NCBI RefSeq assembly: GCF_038002225.1
Contig: NZ_JBBOCA010000001.1
Coordinates: 2,108,001 to 2,172,000, forward strand
Source: Paenibacillus sp. FSL R7-0204
GTDB lineage: Bacteria; Bacillota; Bacilli; Paenibacillales; Paenibacillaceae
Length of the DNA stretch: 64,000 nt
Direction: 5' to 3'
This document shows, one piece after another, positions 1-8,559 of this stretch. Position numbers and translations under genes: made by a program. Below the pieces are notes generated by a model. It made no database searches. It saw only the letters and a program-made list of their open reading frames with translations, and was not told where the DNA came from. How positions within the stretch are numbered: position 1 is the stretch's first letter; every line of letters begins with the position of its first letter.

Positions 1-714
1 CCGGGCTTGACTTGGGCCGGGTTCCACCGGAACGGGACGAGCATTACCATACAGGTCGTCGAAGCCGACCGCCCGGATAATAAACCGCTGCTCAGCCAGC
101 GCCATCTCATCAGCCGGACCGATGCGGTGGTGACTGAAATCTATGCGGAGCAGGGCAGACCGGTGGTCAGCCGGAATTCGCGGGTCAAAAAAGGGGACAT
201 CCTCATCTCCGGAGCACTGGGTGACGAAGAGAATACCGAGTTTGTTGTCGCCAAAGGCATGGTTAAAGGCCTAGTATGGCATGAATATAATCTGGAGGTA
301 CCGCTCAAAAGAACGGGCAGTGCGTATACAGGAGAACGCAAGGACCGCACCTATCTCGTTCTCGGCAAGTGGGCGATTCAGCTGTGGGGCTACGGGGACT
401 CCGGGTTTGCAAAGTCACGTACGCTTTCAGAGCCCGACATGCTGTCGTGGCGTTCTTTTCAGCTGCCGCTGGGCCTGATGACCGAGAAGGAACTGGAGAT
501 CAAGGCTACCGCTGAAGCGCTTACTCCAGAGGCAGCCAGAGCGGAGGGACTAACGCGGGCCAAGAGCGATATTTTGGCGCGTTACGGCGCTGATAGCGTC
601 ATCAAAAGTCAAAAAATTTTGCATGAGAAGAAAGAGAATGGTAAAGTTTATATGAAAGTGCTGTTTGAGGTGGAAGAGAGAATCGCGGAAGAACTTCCGA
701 TAGTAAACAATTGA
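1..714 (+). CDS. yqfD: Sporulation protein YqfD, C-terminal part (5' end outside window)
   Basis: The reading frame is open from the first base, so the gene starts upstream and 237 C-terminal residues are visible. The segment TWAGFHRNGTSITIQVVE and the later VVTEIYAEQGRPVV and VKKGDILISG stretches match the YqfD family of sporulation membrane proteins as I remember it. The visible part is mostly soluble. It sits directly upstream of phoH and pgpH, the usual Bacillales order, with 15 bp to the phoH start, which suggests one operon. In Bacillus the family is needed for efficient sporulation but its biochemical role is unclear. The family call rests on sequence recollection plus synteny. Confidence 0.85.
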   Translation, partial: PGLTWAGFHRNGTSITIQVVEADRPDNKPLLSQRHLISRTDAVVTEIYAEQGRPVVSRNSRVKKGDILISGALGDEENTEFVVAKGMVKGLVWHEYNLEVPLKRTGSAYTGERKDRTYLVLGKWAIQLWGYGDSGFAKSRTLSEPDMLSWRSFQLPLGLMTEKELEIKATAEALTPEAARAEGLTRAKSDILARYGADSVIKSQKILHEKKENGKVYMKVLFEVEERIAEELPIVNN

Positions 715-729
715 GGAGAATGAGGCTAC

Positions 730-1701
730 TTGTCAGAACAGACTGCAAGCATTCAAATATCTTTGCACAATGCGGGAGAAGCGCAATCCCTGTTCGGCCC
801 GCAGGACGGATTCCTGAAAATCATTGAGAAAGAAATTCCGGCTGTTATTAACTCACGCGAGGCCGAAATTACGATTCGCGGTACGGAGCGGGAAGTGGAC
901 ATGCTGGGCCAGCTCTTCAACGTGCTGCTGTCACTCGTACGCGGGGGTTATATATTGAGCGAACGCGATGTGCAGTATGCCGTGGAGCTGGCGAAGGATT
1001 TCCGTGCCGACCAGCTGCTGGACCTGTTCAAGGGCGAGATTACAACCACCTTCCGCGGCAAGCCGATCCGTGTCAAGACGATTGGTCAGAAGCATTATGT
1101 GAGCACCATCAAAAAGCGTGATATCGTCTTCGGCATTGGCCCGGCGGGCACAGGCAAGACTTATCTGGCTGTGGTCCTCGCGGTGACGGCGCTGAAGGAA
1201 GGCTCGGTCAAACGGATCGTGCTTACGCGTCCGGCTGTAGAGGCCGGGGAGAACCTGGGCTTCCTCCCGGGAGATTTGCAGGAGAAGGTAGATCCGTATC
1301 TGCGGCCGCTCTACGACGCCTTGTACGACGTTATGGGGCCTGATCAGGTGGCGAAAGCGCTGGAGCGCGGGCTGATCGAGATTGCACCGCTTGCCTATAT
1401 GCGCGGACGTACGCTGGAGGATGCTTTTATCATCCTTGATGAAGCGCAGAATACCACGCCCGAACAAATGAAAATGTTCCTCACCCGTCTGGGCTTCGGC
1501 TCCAAGATGGTCATCACGGGCGATGTGACCCAGATCGATTTGCCGCGCGGCAAGAAGTCAGGGCTGATCGAAGCCAAAACGATTCTTTCCGGTATCGAGG
1601 AGCTTGGCTTTGTCTACTTCGCTGAGCAGGACGTTGTCCGTCATTCCCTTGTACAGAAAATTATCGTTGCCTATGACCGCTCTGCCGAAAACCTCCAATA
1701 A
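730..1701 (+). CDS. phoH: PhoH family ATPase (PhoH1 type)
   Basis: This 323-residue protein is a P-loop NTPase of the PhoH family, cytoplasmic and linked to RNA metabolism in related bacteria. The Walker A motif GPAGTGKT lies near residue 137 and the Walker B motif FIILDEAQN near residue 235. An N-terminal domain of about 110 residues precedes the ATPase core, as in PhoH/YbeZ proteins. The start is TTG at 730, preceded by GAGG at about 722. It lies between yqfD and pgpH and upstream of ybeY, the RNase with which PhoH proteins are functionally linked. Length is normal for the family. Confidence 0.95.
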   Translation: MSEQTASIQISLHNAGEAQSLFGPQDGFLKIIEKEIPAVINSREAEITIRGTEREVDMLGQLFNVLLSLVRGGYILSERDVQYAVELAKDFRADQLLDLFKGEITTTFRGKPIRVKTIGQKHYVSTIKKRDIVFGIGPAGTGKTYLAVVLAVTALKEGSVKRIVLTRPAVEAGENLGFLPGDLQEKVDPYLRPLYDALYDVMGPDQVAKALERGLIEIAPLAYMRGRTLEDAFIILDEAQNTTPEQMKMFLTRLGFGSKMVITGDVTQIDLPRGKKSGLIEAKTILSGIEELGFVYFAEQDVVRHSLVQKIIVAYDRSAENLQ

Positions 1702-1718
1702 AAAAGGGGATTGTCTTC

Positions 1719-3998
1719 ATGGCCTCAAAGCAACCATCGAAATTAAGCGGATTTGTATATAGCAGTAGCGGATGGAAGTATAGCGCGGTGACGCGCTATG
1801 CTCTTTTCCTGTTACTGGCCGTTGTTTTCTACCTCAGCCTGTCCTCTGATCTGCTGCCCAAAAGGTATGATATCAAAGAGGGAACCCGCAGTGCCAAGGA
1901 GATTACAGCTCCCAAGCAAATTCTGGACACCAACGCCAAGCTCAAGGCCCAGGAGACTGCTGCAGAGAATGTGACCAACCGTTATGCCATTATTCCTATC
2001 CGGGCGGAGAATCTAGTAACTCTGCTGCTGGACCGGATCGGCGGGCTGAATCAGGATGATACGATTTCACAGAGTGAGAAGACAGAGATTTACCGGGAAG
2101 AGATTCCGCGGCGGGCGAATGATTTTATTCTTAATTTCGTGGCTGCCAGCCAGAAAGCCGGAACTTACTCCGAGCATCTGCTGAATGAAATGCAGTCCGT
2201 CATCAAGGATCAGGCCTACGTCATTCCGGAAGAGACCTATATCAAGATCCCGCGCCTGACTTCACAGGATATTATCGAAATGAAGCCGGTGGCCCGGGAT
2301 ATTGTCACTAAGCTGATGAATGATCAGATTACCGACGCCCAGAGCGCGCGCGCCAAGGTGGCCGAGCAGGTCAGTGTCAGTTCCCTGGGCCAGCGGACCG
2401 CCCGTGAGGTGGTGCAGGAGCTGGTGCGCCTGGTCATTACCGCCAATAAATTCTATGACGAGGATGCGACCAAGGAGGCGAAGGTGCAGGCCCGTCAGAA
2501 TACACCGGATGTGTTCATCGAGCAGGGGGATGTGCTGGTCGCCAAGAATCAGGAGATTACCCCTGAGCTGTACAAGCTGCTGGATGAGAACGGGCTGCTC
2601 AGCAAAGAGATTAATTACTGGCCGCAGCTCGGCCTGCTGCTGCTCTCTGCACTGTTGTCCTTTGGTCTGATGACCTTCATCCGCTACAATGGCGGAGCTT
2701 CAGGCTTCAAATACAATAACTCCCAGCTGCTCATGCTGGTACTGGTCTTTATCATTACGATTGTTATGATGAAGCTTACGGCCTTCCTGCAGACCGATGT
2801 GCGGACATATATCGGCTATCTGGCACCTGTGGCTCTCGGTGCGATGCTGATCTCCATGCTGCTGGACATGACTTTAGCTTATTTCTGTTCCATTCTGTTC
2901 AGCATTCTGGCCAGTATCCTGCTGAATGTTCAGCAGAATACTATCTTTGATTTCACCTTCGGCTTCTTTGCCCTAATCGTAAGTTATGTTGCCATCTTCT
3001 CGACCCACCGTGCCGGACAACGCTCAACGCTGCTGAAGGGCGGTATTATGGTGTCTTTGCTCGGCTGTTTGACCGTAGCCATACTGACTATGCTGAGCGG
3101 AGGCGTATGGAATGAGACGAATACGTTATACGCTCTGTGCTTTTCCTTTGCCGGGGGGCTGCTTACCGCAGTGCTGGTCATTGGCCTGATGCCTTTCTTC
3201 GAGGTAACGTTCGGCATTCTGTCGGCACTGAAGCTCGTAGAACTGTCTAACCCGAACCATCCGTTGCTGCGCAAGCTGCTTACTGAGACGCCGGGAACTT
3301 ATCACCACAGCGTAATGGTAGGCAATCTGTCCGAGGCTGCGGCCGAAGCGATTGGTGCGGACGGCTTGCTGTGCCGGGTAGGCTCGTATTATCATGATAT
3401 CGGCAAGACGAAGCGCCCGTTCTATTTCATAGAGAACCAGAACAATATGGAGAATCCGCATGACTCGATTGAGCCGAAGCTGAGCAAGTCGATCATTGTG
3501 GCCCACGCCCGGGACGGGGTGGAGATGCAGAAGGAATACAAGCTGCCGAAGCCGATCCGCGATATTGCGGAGCAGCATCACGGCACGACATTCCTGCATT
3601 ATTTTTATCATAAGGCATTGAAGCTTGCAGAGGATAAGGGTGTAGAGCCGGACTTCACGGAGGAGGATTTCCGTTATCCCGGCCCGAAGGCGCAGTCGAA
3701 GGAATCCGCAGTCGTCGGGATCGCCGACAGTGTGGAGGCTGCCGTGCGTTCGCTCCGCAAGCCAACCGTAGTGCAGGTGGAGACCATGATTGAGAAAATT
3801 ATTAAAAGCCGGCTGGATGACCATCAGTTCGATGAATGCGATCTGACGCTCAAGGAGCTGGATATTATTTCGCGGACACTGAAAGAGACAGTAATGGGTA
3901 TTTTCCATTCCCGGATTGAATACCCCGAGGATGTGCGCAAGCCCAAAAAAGAGGAAGGGGCGATCAAAAATGAGCCTGAACGTCGTTTGGAACAATGA
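1719..3998 (+). CDS. pgpH: 7TM-HD phosphodiesterase PgpH (YqfF), cyclic-di-AMP hydrolase
   Basis: A 759-residue membrane protein with one N-terminal transmembrane segment (about residues 25-45), a large extracytoplasmic 7TMR-HD domain (about 50-300), seven membrane helices (about 305-510) and a C-terminal cytoplasmic HD domain. The HD signature is visible as TYHHSVMVGNLS followed by YYHDIGK, then VAHARDGVEM and AEQHHGTT. Family members such as Listeria PgpH cleave c-di-AMP to pApA, so this protein probably controls c-di-AMP level, turgor and wall stress. It starts at ATG 1719 behind AAAAGGGGA and overlaps the ybeY start by 29 bp, suggesting translational coupling. Confidence 0.93.
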   Translation: MASKQPSKLSGFVYSSSGWKYSAVTRYALFLLLAVVFYLSLSSDLLPKRYDIKEGTRSAKEITAPKQILDTNAKLKAQETAAENVTNRYAIIPIRAENLVTLLLDRIGGLNQDDTISQSEKTEIYREEIPRRANDFILNFVAASQKAGTYSEHLLNEMQSVIKDQAYVIPEETYIKIPRLTSQDIIEMKPVARDIVTKLMNDQITDAQSARAKVAEQVSVSSLGQRTAREVVQELVRLVITANKFYDEDATKEAKVQARQNTPDVFIEQGDVLVAKNQEITPELYKLLDENGLLSKEINYWPQLGLLLLSALLSFGLMTFIRYNGGASGFKYNNSQLLMLVLVFIITIVMMKLTAFLQTDVRTYIGYLAPVALGAMLISMLLDMTLAYFCSILFSILASILLNVQQNTIFDFTFGFFALIVSYVAIFSTHRAGQRSTLLKGGIMVSLLGCLTVAILTMLSGGVWNETNTLYALCFSFAGGLLTAVLVIGLMPFFEVTFGILSALKLVELSNPNHPLLRKLLTETPGTYHHSVMVGNLSEAAAEAIGADGLLCRVGSYYHDIGKTKRPFYFIENQNNMENPHDSIEPKLSKSIIVAHARDGVEMQKEYKLPKPIRDIAEQHHGTTFLHYFYHKALKLAEDKGVEPDFTEEDFRYPGPKAQSKESAVVGIADSVEAAVRSLRKPTVVQVETMIEKIIKSRLDDHQFDECDLTLKELDIISRTLKETVMGIFHSRIEYPEDVRKPKKEEGAIKNEPERRLEQ

Positions 3999-4470
3999 AC
4001 AGGATGAACATGAAATTAACGGCGATCTGATTGAGCTGCTGGAGCGGCTTCTTCGGGCGGCAGGCGAAGCGGAAGGGATTGACTCAGGGGAAGTGGATCT
4101 GACCTTCGTCAATAACGAACGCATTCACGAGCTGAATCTGGAGTACCGCGGTATTGACCGTCCGACAGATGTACTCTCCTTCGCCATGAATGAGGCCGGA
4201 GAAGACGAGCTGGAGATTAAATATGACTTAGCGGATGAAGACGAAGAGCTGGAAGAGGTGCCGAATGTGCTTGGGGATATTATCATCTCGGTTACCCGGG
4301 CGCAGGAGCAGGCTGAGGAATACGGCCATTCGCTGGAGCGGGAGCTGGGCTTCCTGTTCGTCCACGGATTCCTGCATTTGCTGGGCTATGATCATCAGGA
4401 GCCGGAGGCTGAGGCCGAAATGATGTCCAAGCAGGAGAAGGCTCTGGCTCAGGTCGGGTTGACACGCTAA
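3970..4470 (+). CDS. ybeY: Endoribonuclease YbeY (rRNA maturation factor)
   Basis: A 166-residue single-strand endoribonuclease needed for 16S rRNA 3'-end maturation and ribosome quality control. The diagnostic zinc-binding motif HGFLHLLGYDH is present near residues 131-141. The start at ATG 3970 was chosen because GAGGAAGGGG ends 9 bases upstream and the protein then begins MSLNVVWNN as expected; an in-frame ATG at 3916 would extend far into pgpH. An acidic insert (EDEELEEVPN) precedes LGDIIIS, as in Gram-positive homologues. It overlaps pgpH by 29 bp and its stop codon shares one base with the dgkA start (TAATG). Confidence 0.95.
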   Translation: MSLNVVWNNEQDEHEINGDLIELLERLLRAAGEAEGIDSGEVDLTFVNNERIHELNLEYRGIDRPTDVLSFAMNEAGEDELEIKYDLADEDEELEEVPNVLGDIIISVTRAQEQAEEYGHSLERELGFLFVHGFLHLLGYDHQEPEAEAEMMSKQEKALAQVGLTR

Positions 4471-4865
4471 TGGTCAAGAATACGGCGGTGGGCCACAAAA
4501 AATTCTGGCATTCCTTTCGCTTCGCAGCGCACGGCATTGCAGCAGCCTTCAAATCGGAGCTGAACATGAAGGTGCATAGCGGCCTTGCTGTTCTCGTAGT
4601 GGCTGCCGCCGCTGTGTTCAGGCTTCCTCTGTCAAGCTGGATGCTGCTGCTGCTGGCCATTACGCTGGTGCTGACAGCCGAGCTGCTCAACACGGCGATA
4701 GAAGCGACGATTGATCTGGTTTCGCCTGAGATTCACCCCTTGGCTAAGAAGGCCAAAGATACCGCCGCAGGAGCCGTGCTGCTTACGGCGGTGTTTGCCG
4801 TGATTGCCGGAATCTATGTTTTTTATCATCCCGTGATGGACTGGATCACAGGTCTTATGTCATAA
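4470..4865 (+). CDS. dgkA: Undecaprenol/diacylglycerol kinase
   Basis: A 131-residue integral membrane kinase of the small DgkA family. The signature ELLNTAIEATIDLV is present near residues 71-84, and three membrane helices can be drawn (about 33-50, 52-72, 98-118). In Gram-positives this family mainly phosphorylates undecaprenol, regenerating the lipid carrier for peptidoglycan and teichoic acid synthesis. The start codon overlaps the ybeY stop by one base (TAATG), so translation is probably coupled. Size is close to Bacillus DgkA. Substrate preference is family knowledge, not visible here. Confidence 0.92.
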   Translation: MVKNTAVGHKKFWHSFRFAAHGIAAAFKSELNMKVHSGLAVLVVAAAAVFRLPLSSWMLLLLAITLVLTAELLNTAIEATIDLVSPEIHPLAKKAKDTAAGAVLLTAVFAVIAGIYVFYHPVMDWITGLMS

Positions 4866-4948
4866 TCAGTTTACAACTTCAGCTGGTGTAAGAGGCGGAC
4901 CCGCTTTGCGCGCTCCGTCATCTTTAATTAGAGTGACATTTCCGGGAC

Positions 4949-5541
<593 letters not shown>

Positions 5542-5602
5542 TGACAGCAGGCTGGTGCTGGTACTAAGGACTTCAACATATTGCTGCTGTTGGGCACTCT
5601 AC

Positions 5603-6105
5603 TGTATAACGTACAATAGATTGTGCCAAAATTGGATGCAAGATAGGTTCTGTTGTATTTCGTGCAATTGAAAACGGGAAATAACCTGTTTATGGCCTGT
5701 TTGCGGCAAATCTGCTGTATAAAATACAATAGAACCGTTAAAGAGCCTAAGATTTGCTTATTCTGTTGTACAAAATACAATTAAGCCTGCTGGTGCTGGT
5801 GCTGGTGCTGGTGCTGGTGCTGGTGCTGGTGCTGGTGCTGGCACTGGCACTGACATCACCAGGAGCGGTTCGGTTGTTCAACTAATCAGTCTCTTATGCA
5901 CCGTAGTCAAGCGTGCTTCAGAGCTAACTGTATATTGTACAACTAACTTTCCACTATTCCCGCCAAAAGTTGATTTAAGTGTAATTTGTACAACTATATT
6001 CATCGGATATCGCCGAAAGTGACTTTGATGCGGAAAATAGATGTATGAATTACAACTACACTCTAATATCCTCTGTTTTGGAGCAGAATAAGTGTACAAA
6101 ATACA
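5603..6105 (+). repeat. Array of eight TGTA-N5-TACA palindromes with 51/62-bp alternating spacing
   Basis: Inverted repeats TGTA-N5-TACA start at 5603, 5654 (right arm TGCA), 5716, 5767, 5929, 5980, 6042 and 6093. The start-to-start distances are 51, 62, 51, then 162, then again 51, 62, 51. The right arm is followed by ACAATAGA/ACAATTRA in the first four and ACAACTAN in the last four, giving the elements an orientation. A decayed site ending TTCAACTAA (about 5868-5885) lies 61 bp before the fifth copy. The pattern reads as diverged tandem 113-bp units, each with two palindromes. Function unknown; hairpin RNA, protein-binding sites or mobile-repeat remnants are all possible. Confidence 0.8.
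5789..5854 (+). repeat. GCTGGT hexamer microsatellite
   Basis: Eight perfect GCTGGT units occupy 5789-5836, followed by the decaying units GCTGGC, ACTGGC and ACTGAC. A shorter GCTGGTGCTGGT also occurs near 5552-5563. The tract lies where the palindrome array is missing one or two members. No surrounding reading frame looks genuine, so it is treated as non-coding and probably length-variable. Confidence 0.85.
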
Positions 6106-6220
6106 ACTAAGCTGGTTGTGGGCATGGCAGGCTAGTTATTGTGGGAATGCCGGGCTAGTTGTTGCGAGTCGGCATGGTTAGGATTCAGGAATTCAACAAA
6201 TTAGTCTTCCCCGCGCCTCA

Positions 6221-6357
6221 GTCAAGCGTGTTCCCGCAGGGAACGAAAAGCGTTCATGCTCCGCAGCTACCTGTCCCGCGCCGCATGCTGGTCACAGCCA
6301 ATCAACCGCGCCGCCGTCAAGCGTGTTCCCGCAGGGAACGGTAAGCGCTCATGCTCC
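6221..6357 (+). repeat. 42-bp direct duplication, 95-bp period
   Basis: The block beginning GTCAAGCGTGTTCCCGCAGG occurs at 6221-6262 and again at 6316-6357, differing at only about three positions. Each copy contains the small palindrome GTTCCCGCAGGGAAC. Both are preceded by a CCGCGCC sequence. A shorter relative, GTCAAGCGTGCTTC, occurs at about 5906. No gene is associated with it. Confidence 0.75.
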
Positions 6358-6428
6358 AAAGTCTCTTACCGCGCCGACCGCTGTGCCCACGCCAATTCCG
6401 GGTGTCCAGAGGGCCGTGGCCCTTGGTG

Positions 6429-6460
6429 TCCCCCTTGGCGAAGGGGGATTTAGGGGGATC
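6429..6460 (+). repeat. Dispersed GGGGGATTTAGGGGGATC hairpin repeat
   Basis: TCCCCCTTGGCGAAGGGGGA (6429-6448) is a near-perfect hairpin followed by TTTAGGGGGATC. This sequence class is widespread in intergenic regions of many bacteria and is often mistranslated as a PPLSKGD-like peptide. It lies about 105 bp upstream of era. It is probably a REP-like element and not part of the era promoter. Confidence 0.6.
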
Positions 6461-6565
6461 GAAAAGCTTTAAGAGTGAACGCTTTTGAATTGATATTAAG
6501 TTTGAACTAGATTCATCTAAAACGCCATGGACAATTATAACCACGTAGTAAGGAAGGAAGATCAT

Positions 6566-7456
6566 ATGAAATTCAAATCAGGGTTTGTCGCCATTATCGG
6601 CAGACCAAACGTAGGTAAATCAACACTCATGAACCAGGTGATCGGCCAGAAGATTGCCATTATGTCGGACAAGCCGCAGACCACCCGCAACAAGATTCAC
6701 GGGGTCTATACGGCGAATAACTCACAGATTGTATTCCTGGACACCCCGGGTATCCATAAAAGACAGTCCAAGCTCGGCGATTACATGAATCAGACGGCGA
6801 TGAGCACGCTGCATGAGGTGGAAGCGGTGTTGTTCCTGGTGGATGCTTCTGAGGGAATGGGCGGCGGAGACCGTTTTATCGCGGAACAGCTTAGCAGCAT
6901 TAAGACTCCGGTCATTCTGGTGATGAACAAGATTGACAAGATCGAACCGGAAGTGCTGCTGCCGATGATTACGGAATATAACAAGCTGCATACGTTCGCC
7001 GAGATTGTGCCGATCTCAGCCAAGCTGGGCAATAACGTCAACACGCTGCTGGAGCAGGTGCAGAAATATCTGCCGGAAGGTCCGCAATATTACCCGGACG
7101 ATCAGATTACCGATCATCCCGAGCAGTTCGTCTGCGCGGAGCTGATCCGCGAGAAGATTCTGCATTTGACCCGTGAAGAAGTACCGCATTCCATCGCAGT
7201 GGCGATTGAGGATATGAGCGTGGAACCAAATGGGGTTGTGCATATTTCGGCGGTTATTTTTGTCGAGCGCGATTCACAGAAGGGGATTATTATCGGTAAG
7301 CAGGGAGCGCTGTTGAAGGAAGTCGGACGCCGTGCGCGGACAGATATTGAGAATTTGCTGGGCTCGAAGATTTTCCTGGAATTATGGGTGAAGGTGAAAA
7401 AAGACTGGCGTAATCAGGACCGCGTACTGCGGGATTTGGGCTTCCATAAAGAATGA
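6566..7456 (+). CDS. era: GTPase Era, 16S rRNA and ribosome assembly factor
   Basis: A 296-residue GTPase with an N-terminal G domain and a C-terminal KH RNA-binding domain. Visible motifs are G1 GRPNVGKS (about residues 11-18), G3 DTPG near 60, and G4 NKID near 123. The C-terminal region has the KH signature [15 protein letters not shown]. It binds the 3' end of 16S rRNA and helps 30S assembly. The start at ATG 6566 follows GGAAGGAAG; an ATG at 6527 in the same frame has no good ribosome-binding site. Functional links with ybeY upstream are established for the families. Confidence 0.97.
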   Translation: MKFKSGFVAIIGRPNVGKSTLMNQVIGQKIAIMSDKPQTTRNKIHGVYTANNSQIVFLDTPGIHKRQSKLGDYMNQTAMSTLHEVEAVLFLVDASEGMGGGDRFIAEQLSSIKTPVILVMNKIDKIEPEVLLPMITEYNKLHTFAEIVPISAKLGNNVNTLLEQVQKYLPEGPQYYPDDQITDHPEQFVCAELIREKILHLTREEVPHSIAVAIEDMSVEPNGVVHISAVIFVERDSQKGIIIGKQGALLKEVGRRARTDIENLLGSKIFLELWVKVKKDWRNQDRVLRDLGFHKE

Positions 7457-7566
7457 TCACTTCTCACGCCGCCTCTACTTGGCAGGAATTGCACGGATAG
7501 ATCCTGGGGCATCGCACATCCTACATCTGAAGAGACATCGTGTTTCCGAAGAAAGGATGAATACGA

Positions 7567-7710
7567 ATGCGGAATTTTTCGTGGAAGTATTTTGCAATGA
7601 CTGGAGATCTCGATGCGTATTTGCTGTACAGGGAAGCTGGGGATTCGCCCGAGGGCAGCGGACCGCTGCCGGCGGAGGAAGAGATGGCCATCAATGAAGA
7701 AGCACAATAA
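7567..7710 (+). CDS. yqzL: YqzL family small protein (47 aa)
   Basis: A short frame of 47 codons begins at ATG 7567 behind GAAAGGATG and encodes MRNFSWKYFAMTGDLDAYLL followed by an acidic tail ending at 7710. The N-terminal pattern (N-F-x-W-x-x-F-x-x-T-G-x-x-x-x-Y-L-L) matches my memory of the YqzL family, which is encoded between era and recO in Bacillus. It is acidic, probably cytoplasmic, and of unknown function. It lies 110 bp after era and 36 bp before recO, consistent with the same operon. It is easily missed because of its size. Confidence 0.8.
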   Translation: MRNFSWKYFAMTGDLDAYLLYREAGDSPEGSGPLPAEEEMAINEEAQ

Positions 7711-7746
7711 GGACTGGTTGCTTGCCGAGTGGTTGGGGGAAGAGGC

Positions 7747-8502
7747 ATGTTATACAGGGTGGAAGGGATCGTCATCCGCAGCATGGACTACGGTGAAGGG
7801 AACGCCATTATTACGCTTTGCACCGAGAACGCCGGTAAAGTAGGGGTTCTGGTGCGGGGCGCCAAGAAGGTCAAAAGCCGTCATGCTGCCCTGATCCAGT
7901 TGTTTACAACAGGTGAGTTCGTGTTCTTCCGCAACAACGGCGGACTGGGAACACTCAATGCTGGCGAGATCACCAAGTCCCATCATCCGCTGCGCGAGGA
8001 TCTGGTCAAGGCAGCGTATGCATCCTATGCCTGCGAGCTGCTCGACCGGGTACTGCATGATGAAGAGACAGGCAGCTTCTGGTACCGCCAGCTGACCGCC
8101 TGCCTGAATGCACTGGAGGAAGATAAAGAGCCCGGCATTATTAATAATGTATTTGAAATGAAGGTGCTGCAGGCTGCCGGTTACGGGCCTCAGCTCGATT
8201 CCTGTATCGTCTGCGGCAAGGACAAGCCGGATGAGGAGCTTAGAATAAGTCCACGTCTGGGAGGAGTCCTCTGCCGCAGCTGCCGGAATAACGATCCGCC
8301 GGCCATGGAGATTTCCCCGCGTGCCTTGAAGCTGCTGCGGATCTTCGCGGCGCTGGATCTGACCAGGCTGGGGAATGTGGATGTGAAGCCGGAGACCCGT
8401 GCGGAGCTGAAGACTGTCATGCGCGGATTCATGGATATGCAGCTGGGGCTCAGACTGAAGTCCCAGAGCTTCCTGGACCAGCTCGATAAATACAATATTT
8501 GA
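7747..8502 (+). CDS. recO: DNA repair protein RecO
   Basis: A 251-residue recombination mediator that works with RecF/RecR to load RecA on single-stranded DNA. It shows the N-terminal OB fold start MLYRVEGIVIRSMDYGEGN and the C-terminal zinc finger, with CIVC near residues 155-158 and CRSC near 177-180. The ATG at 7747 was chosen because homologues begin there and GGGGGAAGAG precedes it; the in-frame start at 7729 adds only six residues. Length is normal for the family. It follows era and yqzL and precedes the glyQS leader. Confidence 0.95.
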   Translation: MLYRVEGIVIRSMDYGEGNAIITLCTENAGKVGVLVRGAKKVKSRHAALIQLFTTGEFVFFRNNGGLGTLNAGEITKSHHPLREDLVKAAYASYACELLDRVLHDEETGSFWYRQLTACLNALEEDKEPGIINNVFEMKVLQAAGYGPQLDSCIVCGKDKPDEELRISPRLGGVLCRSCRNNDPPAMEISPRALKLLRIFAALDLTRLGNVDVKPETRAELKTVMRGFMDMQLGLRLKSQSFLDQLDKYNI

Positions 8503-8559
8503 CGAATCGCAATTTATCCGTTACTATAAATTCAGTTTCTTTTATAAGATTGCCGTGTT

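Larger units (their letters stand above)
5542..6565. other. 1-kb repeat-rich intergenic region between cdd and era
   Basis: No convincing gene is present on either strand. The region holds, in order, a TGTA-N5-TACA palindrome array (5603-6105) interrupted by a GCTGGT hexamer tract (5789-5854), a duplicated 42-bp block (6221-6262 and 6316-6357), and a GGGGGATTTAGGGGGATC-type hairpin repeat (6429-6460). The era ribosome-binding site GGAAGGA lies at its end. In related genomes cdd and era are usually close together, so this looks like an expansion of non-coding repeats. Confidence 0.8.

Noticed and set aside
3126..4124. Long minus-strand open frame of 332 codons opposite pgpH and ybeY
   Set aside because: It lies antisense to two well-supported genes, has no family features, and its composition is that of a shadow frame.
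5603..6105. Palindrome array considered as a CRISPR array
   Set aside because: The palindromes are only 13 bp, the flanks are not conserved enough to be direct repeats, spacing alternates between 51 and 62 bp, and no cas genes are nearby.
6317..6565. Small minus-strand protein containing PPKSPFAKGDTKG
   Set aside because: This is the typical mistranslation of a dispersed GGGGGATTTAGGGGGATC repeat, not a gene.
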